NCBI GenBank assembly: GCA_029891385.1
Contig: CM057225.1
Location: forward strand, 72,995,387 to 73,059,386
DNA length: 64,000 nucleotides
DNA from: Erythroxylum novogranatense
Taxonomy: Eukaryota > Streptophyta > Magnoliopsida > Malpighiales > Erythroxylaceae
Direction of reading: 5' to 3'
The notes beneath the pieces were generated by a model, which made no database searches, was not told the DNA's origin, and worked only from the letters and a program-made list of their open reading frames with translations. Below, one piece after another: positions 59,852-64,000 of this stretch; the first letter of the stretch is position 1; the number at the start of each line of letters is the position of its first letter. The translations under genes and the position numbers were made by a program.

Positions 59852-61593
59852 CCACAATTCATGTTAAAAAATCATCAACTCAACTTGGTAACTTCTTCAA
59901 GTATAACTAATTTCAACTCACATCATCCATACACAATTCATATTTCATTATCAACAAAATAAGAATTGACAAAGTTGTAATGGCATTCCAAGCCACATTA
60001 CATTATCGGTATCAAAATCCAAAATAAAAAAGATACAAAATCCCAATAATTCTTAAATTTCATCTAAAGCTTGGCTTTTACAACAACTTAATTTACAAAA
60101 GTAGTATGATGTCTCGACTTTTGGTTACTCGATCTTACTTTCTTCACCTGAGGATAGGACGAAAAGGGGGTGAGCTTGAAAGCTCGTAGGAAATAGTTTA
60201 TAACAGAAAAGTAAGCAAAACCTTTGAAAACATTCACTTGTCATAGAAAATTCTCATTGAGTTAATAAAACATATGTTTCTCAAATTCTCATCATGTAGT
60301 CAAATTCACAAACTATAAAACATGAATGCATCAAACTATTTCATGTATCATAAGCACATAAGCACATCAAAATGGTTTGGGTAGATTCAAAAAAAAACAT
60401 ACTACACATTTCCCATAAGGGTCCTGTGTAGCCGTGAACAGAACGTACTAACGCAATCCCACATAATGGTTTTGTGTAGACGTGAACTTATGGGAGTCCA
60501 TGAAGGAGCCCCATGCCACTAGCGGGTAGGTGGGAGAAGCATTTTGTCAAAATGTACTTGACTTAACTTAGAGGACCACCACAAACCCACATAATAATGC
60601 ATTTCACAGCTTGTAAACATATTGCCCAAAATGACACTATTTTTAAACTTGATTTTTCATAAACATGAGATATTTCGAAAACATGATTTCATAAACATGT
60701 TATCTTTTCAAAAAATCACTTTCAAAGTCTTTTCATAAATTATCAAATAATTCATATAACAACATATTACAATTTCTCAAATTCAAAAGCAATAAATGCA
60801 ACACTTATGATGCAATTGAAATCATTAAACTTCTTTGATTCAAAGAAAACATTAGTGGCTTGTTTACTCTATTATAAACATGTACCAACCTTGATTTCCT
60901 TGCTTAAAGACTTGCTCAAAGTGTGTCTTTCCTCGTGTTCCTCTTGCCTATTTTGATCCCATTATACAATAACAAAAATCACACTCAATTGAAAATTTCA
61001 TAAAGCACAATCACTAAAATTGGTTCTAGAATACTTAAACCCATGCATTTTCTAAACTCCATAAACTAAAATCCTTCCAAAAGTCCAAAAGATTCAAAAT
61101 GATCTTACTTTGATTCTTCACCAAATGAAGAGATCTTTGGCTCAAATGGAAGCTCTTCTCTTCTTCTACCTTTTTCCCTTCTTGAACAACCTCCAAATCT
61201 CTCTTAAAAACCAAAAAATGATGATACCCTAACTAGCTTTCCTTCTTTTCTCTCCTCTCCACCGAAACTCTCTTCTATTTTTGTTCTTCTCTCTCAATTC
61301 ACATTTTTCTCTTAAAAGAACAAGACAACATTTTTTCTTCCATTTCTATCCTTAATGAGTCCAAAAAGTTCATTTTACCCTTCCTTATAGGCTTGTGTTC
61401 TTTTAACCTTAAGTGTCTTGCCAAAAATACCCTTGAATATTCTTATAACTTTAACAATTTAATTCCACTTACCCATTCAATAAATCCTACTAACTTTGAC
61501 AGAATTAAATAATTACAAAATGATTAATCTATCAAATCCTCAAAATTATTTAAATCATGCTTATTCATCAAGAAAAAAATTTGGGGGCCAACA

Positions 61594-61598
61594 AGTTT
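61594..61598. repeat. Target-site duplication AGTTT, right copy (G)
   Basis: Second copy, directly after the LTR end. Confidence 0.9.
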
Positions 61599-61604
61599 AC
61601 TTAC

Positions 61605-61800
61605 GCTGCGTTTGGTTACCGTCTGCAGCATGCAAAGACGAGACGAGACGGAACAGGACAGGACAGGACAGGACAAGAATTGAAGACAGGGAGATGTTTG
61701 GTTGCGGTGGACAGAACAGAGATAATTGTCCATGTCCTAAGGACAGAAATGTGTTTGGTTGCCGTCTGCAAGACAGAAAACAATGTTAATGACATAAATG
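61605..61800. mobile_element. TTTGGTTGC direct repeats, possible DNA-transposon subterminal region
   Basis: TGCGTTTGGTTACCGTCTGC at 61607 and a near copy TGTGTTTGGTTGCCGTCTGC at 61750 flank a third, shorter copy (ATGTTTGGTTGCGG at 61693). A short (AGGAC)4 run lies near 61655-61675. TGTTTGGTT motifs are common at the ends of Tourist/PIF-Harbinger elements. No TIR pair or 3-bp duplication can be shown within the window. Confidence 0.35.
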
Positions 61801-61829
61801 CCCCTGTAGTGTAAAGACTTGTAGATGTT

Positions 61830-62045
61830 AAAGAATGTAATTTTTTGTATATTATTATTATAATATAAAATTTTATACTAGTACAATTTTGATGATATTA
61901 TGAATATTATTTTGGTTAGTGCTATTATGATAATTATTATAATAACGTATGAATATTATTAATATTACTATTATTACAATTTTTATTATTTTGTTTATTA
62001 TTATTACAATTGTAATTATAATTATTATTATAATTATTATTAGTA

Positions 62046-62087
<42 letters not shown>

Positions 62088-62250
62088 GTTTAATAATATT
62101 ATTATTATTATGTTTATAAATTTTAATATTAATAATAATATTATTAAAATATGACTAGAATTAAAATAGTTAACATTGTTAATATTATTTTGGTTATTGC
62201 TATTATTATTAGTATATTTACGTTGTAATATTATGTTTTGATTATTATAA

Positions 62251-62317
<67 letters not shown>

Positions 62318-62650
62318 AATGATTATGACCTATGATTAATATGGTACTATTATTATTTTTATTACGTTTATTATTAGTATCACTATTACCTACGATGACA
62401 AGTATTTGTTGGTTTGTTTATTGTTAGTATGATATTTGTTAAAGAAAATTTAACATGTTATTATAATAATTAATAACAATTGTTGTTACTTATAATAAGA
62501 TTTAGTATATATTTTGTAATAAAACGAAAATTAATAATTATTACTATGAAGTAATATATTTTATTTTGAGTTTATTATTATTATTATTGTAATTATGACT
62601 ATTATTTATCTTCTTATAATTATGATTATTATTATGAAAATTAGTTAGGA
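61830..62650. repeat. ATT-rich microsatellite region
   Basis: About 800 bp of TTA/ATT-rich DNA with uninterrupted ATT runs at 62046-62087 and 62252-62316. No gene seen. The following 140 bp up to the viroplasmin-like gene is plain AT-rich sequence. Confidence 0.9.
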
Positions 62651-62788
62651 CAAAATAATTTAACAAAGCATCTAAACATTAATATAAGTAATTACATAAT
62701 AGGTTGGAAAAGCGTCGTGAACCATCCAAATTCTAATACATAATTGAGCTAACATCTAAGCATTCATGACATTAAATACGTTGATGCC

Positions 62789-63274
62789 TTAAAATTTATT
62801 GAGAATTGCGAGGATAATCATGCCGACAATGACCCCAACAGCAAATACGAATAATGTTTGACTCCGTGCCAAACTTTGGTTCAATGTTGCAGTGACATGT
62901 GGATGTTGAGCTATGGGGTGTGGAAATTGAAACGCGAATGGCGAGGGTTCCGTTGCATGTGGTGGTTGAGCTGTTGGCACAGAAAATTGTAGTGGGATTG
63001 GTGAGGGTGCAGTGACAAGGGGTTGTTGAGATTGTGCCAGTGTGGATTGAACCTGGATGGGTTGGGGTTCAGTGGCGGCTGGTTGAAATTCGTCGTTTGG
63101 ACGGGTGGTCCTGTTTCGATCCATGGCAAAAGCAGTTTCAGCTTCTACCAAGGTGCGAAACCCCTTGAACCTCGCATTTGGGAAGCCCTCAACAAACAAT
63201 TTGACGTCCTCCCAACTAGTAAAAATACCTACTTAACGTCCGGCAAAGACAACATAGAATCCATACCTGGCCAT
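62789..63274 (-). pseudogene. Viroplasmin/RNase H1 N-terminal-like protein with C-terminal membrane segment
   Basis: An ATG at 63274 (minus) starts MARYGFYVVFAGR, and after one TAA codon the same frame continues VGIFTSWEDVKLFVEGFPNA, RFKGFRTLVEAETAF. This FYVVFxGR..GI..SWE...V.GFP...KGF....A pattern is the small domain shared by caulimovirus viroplasmin and eukaryotic RNase H1 N-termini, which binds RNA/DNA hybrids. A Pro/Gln-rich low-complexity stretch of about 70 residues follows, then a hydrophobic segment (TLFVFAVGVIVGMIILAIL) and stop, so a tail-anchored form is possible. A 3' splice-site-like TTAATTTGCAG lies just upstream of the ATG on minus (63299-63289), so this may be a later exon. 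The TAA makes it a probable pseudogene unless it is a sequence error. Confidence 0.65.
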
Positions 63275-63300
63275 ATTATACCTGTACCTGCAAATTAATC

Positions 63301-63519
63301 ACCTCATAACCATTCATAGACGTACAAACATTTTAAACATTAAATAATTAAAAACCCTACCATTCGTCATTAATAAATAGAGATACAGATACAATCCAAC
63401 CTATATGATCTGATCACAAAACATCAGTCCAAAACATCAGTCCAAAGTATAGGTACCATCATACATGTCCATTATATAGTTAACATAAAGCATACAAATT
63501 ATGACAGCAGATTAAAAAG
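63301..63519 (-). other. Spacer or intron between the two right-end coding regions
   Basis: About 220 bp of AT-rich sequence between the stop of the Myb/SANT-like fragment and the splice-acceptor-like site at 63289-63299. Nothing else is recognisable. Confidence 0.4.
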
Positions 63520-64000
63520 TCAATTATGCCTATCTAAAAGGCTCCGCACATAATCCCGCCTTTGTGTTGCATTTGCACCCCAGAAAATATTCCCCACATA
63601 AGGATTCATGGAGAAGATGTGGAGAGCCCTGATAACCTCTTCGTTAGAGAAACCCAATCCCGCAAGCTCGTCACCTAGTTGGGGAATTGGTGGGACCACG
63701 GTAAGTGCATCTGCAATTATCTGGGCACTCCGAATTTGCAAGTCAGCAGAGCGAGAAATTGTGGCGGCAATGCTTTCCAGCACTTCAGTGTCCCTGCTCT
63801 TCCTTTTCCCCTATTTAGTTGGTTCCCGTCTGTGTTAGTAGATGAGGCGACAGATCCAGTTGCATGCATAGAAGCAGTTACAACGGGTGTATCCGCTGGA
63901 ACTGGTTCAAACAACAGCTCAAGGACTGGTGAACCTGCTGGTGCATCTCCTACCGTTTCATCTATTGCAAACTGAGTAGATGCATCCCCATGGTCCACTG
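63520..64000 (-). pseudogene. C-terminal part of a possible Myb/SANT-like (PIF/Harbinger ORF1-type) protein, frameshifted
   Basis: On minus, an acidic/serine-rich linker (HGDASTQFAIDETVGDAPAG...) runs from the window edge to about 63812. After a one-base shift at a run of four G (plus-strand CCCC 63808-63811) the text continues with a basic GKRKSRDTEVLESIAATISR and ends ...GLGFSNEEVIRALHIFSMNP, YVGNIFWGANATQRRDYVRS, LLDRHN, stop. A nuclear-signal-like KRK, a helical segment and an 'E..IRAL....NP......F' tail are what I associate with plant Myb/SANT-like DNA-binding proteins, including the accessory ORF1 of PIF/Harbinger transposons. The DNA-binding domain itself would be outside the window, so this is a resemblance only. 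The frameshift could be decay or a homopolymer error. Confidence 0.5.

Larger units (their letters stand above)
57814..61593 (-). mobile_element. Solo LTR G
   Basis: 3780 bp, TGTTGGACACC...GGGGGCCAACA, with perfect AGTTT duplications and no internal region, so it is a recombination product of a once complete element. It is collinear in its right two thirds with LTRs E and J (TCGATCTTAC, GGGGGTGAGCTTGAAAGCTC near 60164, TGGGAGAAGC near 60531). It is longer than E because of a tandem array at about 58260-59290. Minus orientation is inferred from this homology. Confidence 0.9.

Overview
This window looks like heterochromatic, gene-poor DNA from a flowering plant, probably a eudicot; the species cannot be told from the sequence. 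Nearly everything identifiable is Ty3/gypsy LTR retrotransposon, nested several layers deep. The chromovirus copies look like the Tekay/Del lineage (very long LTRs, a chromodomain-like tail after the integrase, primer sites matching initiator Met-tRNA). The others look like Athila. I found no rRNA, tRNA, CRISPR array or intact ordinary gene.

Left part (1-14141). LTR 'E' (TGTTAG...CCAACA) is split by element 'D' (1042-12759). D has two ~4.2 kb LTRs, perfect CTCAC target-site duplications and an interior with no recognisable gene. Positions 14142-18712 are AT-rich unique-looking DNA with a 283-bp tandem duplication, a second imperfect repeat block and, at the right edge, hairpins like CACTA subterminal repeats.

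Middle part (18713-33207). Element 'F' is a Tekay-like element on the minus strand in a truncated tandem arrangement: LTR, gag-pol, LTR, then a piece of a second gag-pol. Nine of its ten premature stops can be read as single C-to-T or G-to-A changes; the tenth sits at a frameshift. Its first LTR carries a solo LTR of another family (19502-20883, AAAGC duplication).

Right-middle part (about 34869-55600). An Athila-like pol on the plus strand ('A') is cut twice: by LTR 'J' (35031-38391, CTGCC duplication) and by non-autonomous element 'B' (39299-54224). B is itself cut by a Tekay-like element 'C' (41678-50850, TATTG duplication). Removing each insert lets the integrase reading of A resume.

Right end (55600-64000). 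An internally deleted Athila-like remnant ('H') is followed by solo LTR 'G' (57814-61593, AGTTT duplication) containing a ~202-bp tandem array and a 24-bp minisatellite. After that come TTTGGTTGC-type direct repeats, ATT-rich microsatellite DNA and two damaged coding regions on the minus strand: a viroplasmin/RNase H1 N-terminal-like protein with a terminal membrane segment, and the C-terminal end of a possible Myb/SANT-like protein. These may belong to a PIF/Harbinger-like DNA transposon running off the window.

For a second look: recurrent CAG-versus-CGA/CG differences between LTR copies at plant CHG methylation sites; a ~180-205 bp near-nucleosomal periodicity shared by LTRs of different families; variable palindromic mini-repeats at an apparently fixed site just before that periodic block; a conserved double hairpin in the LTRs; and a tripled LTR-end/primer-site junction in J.
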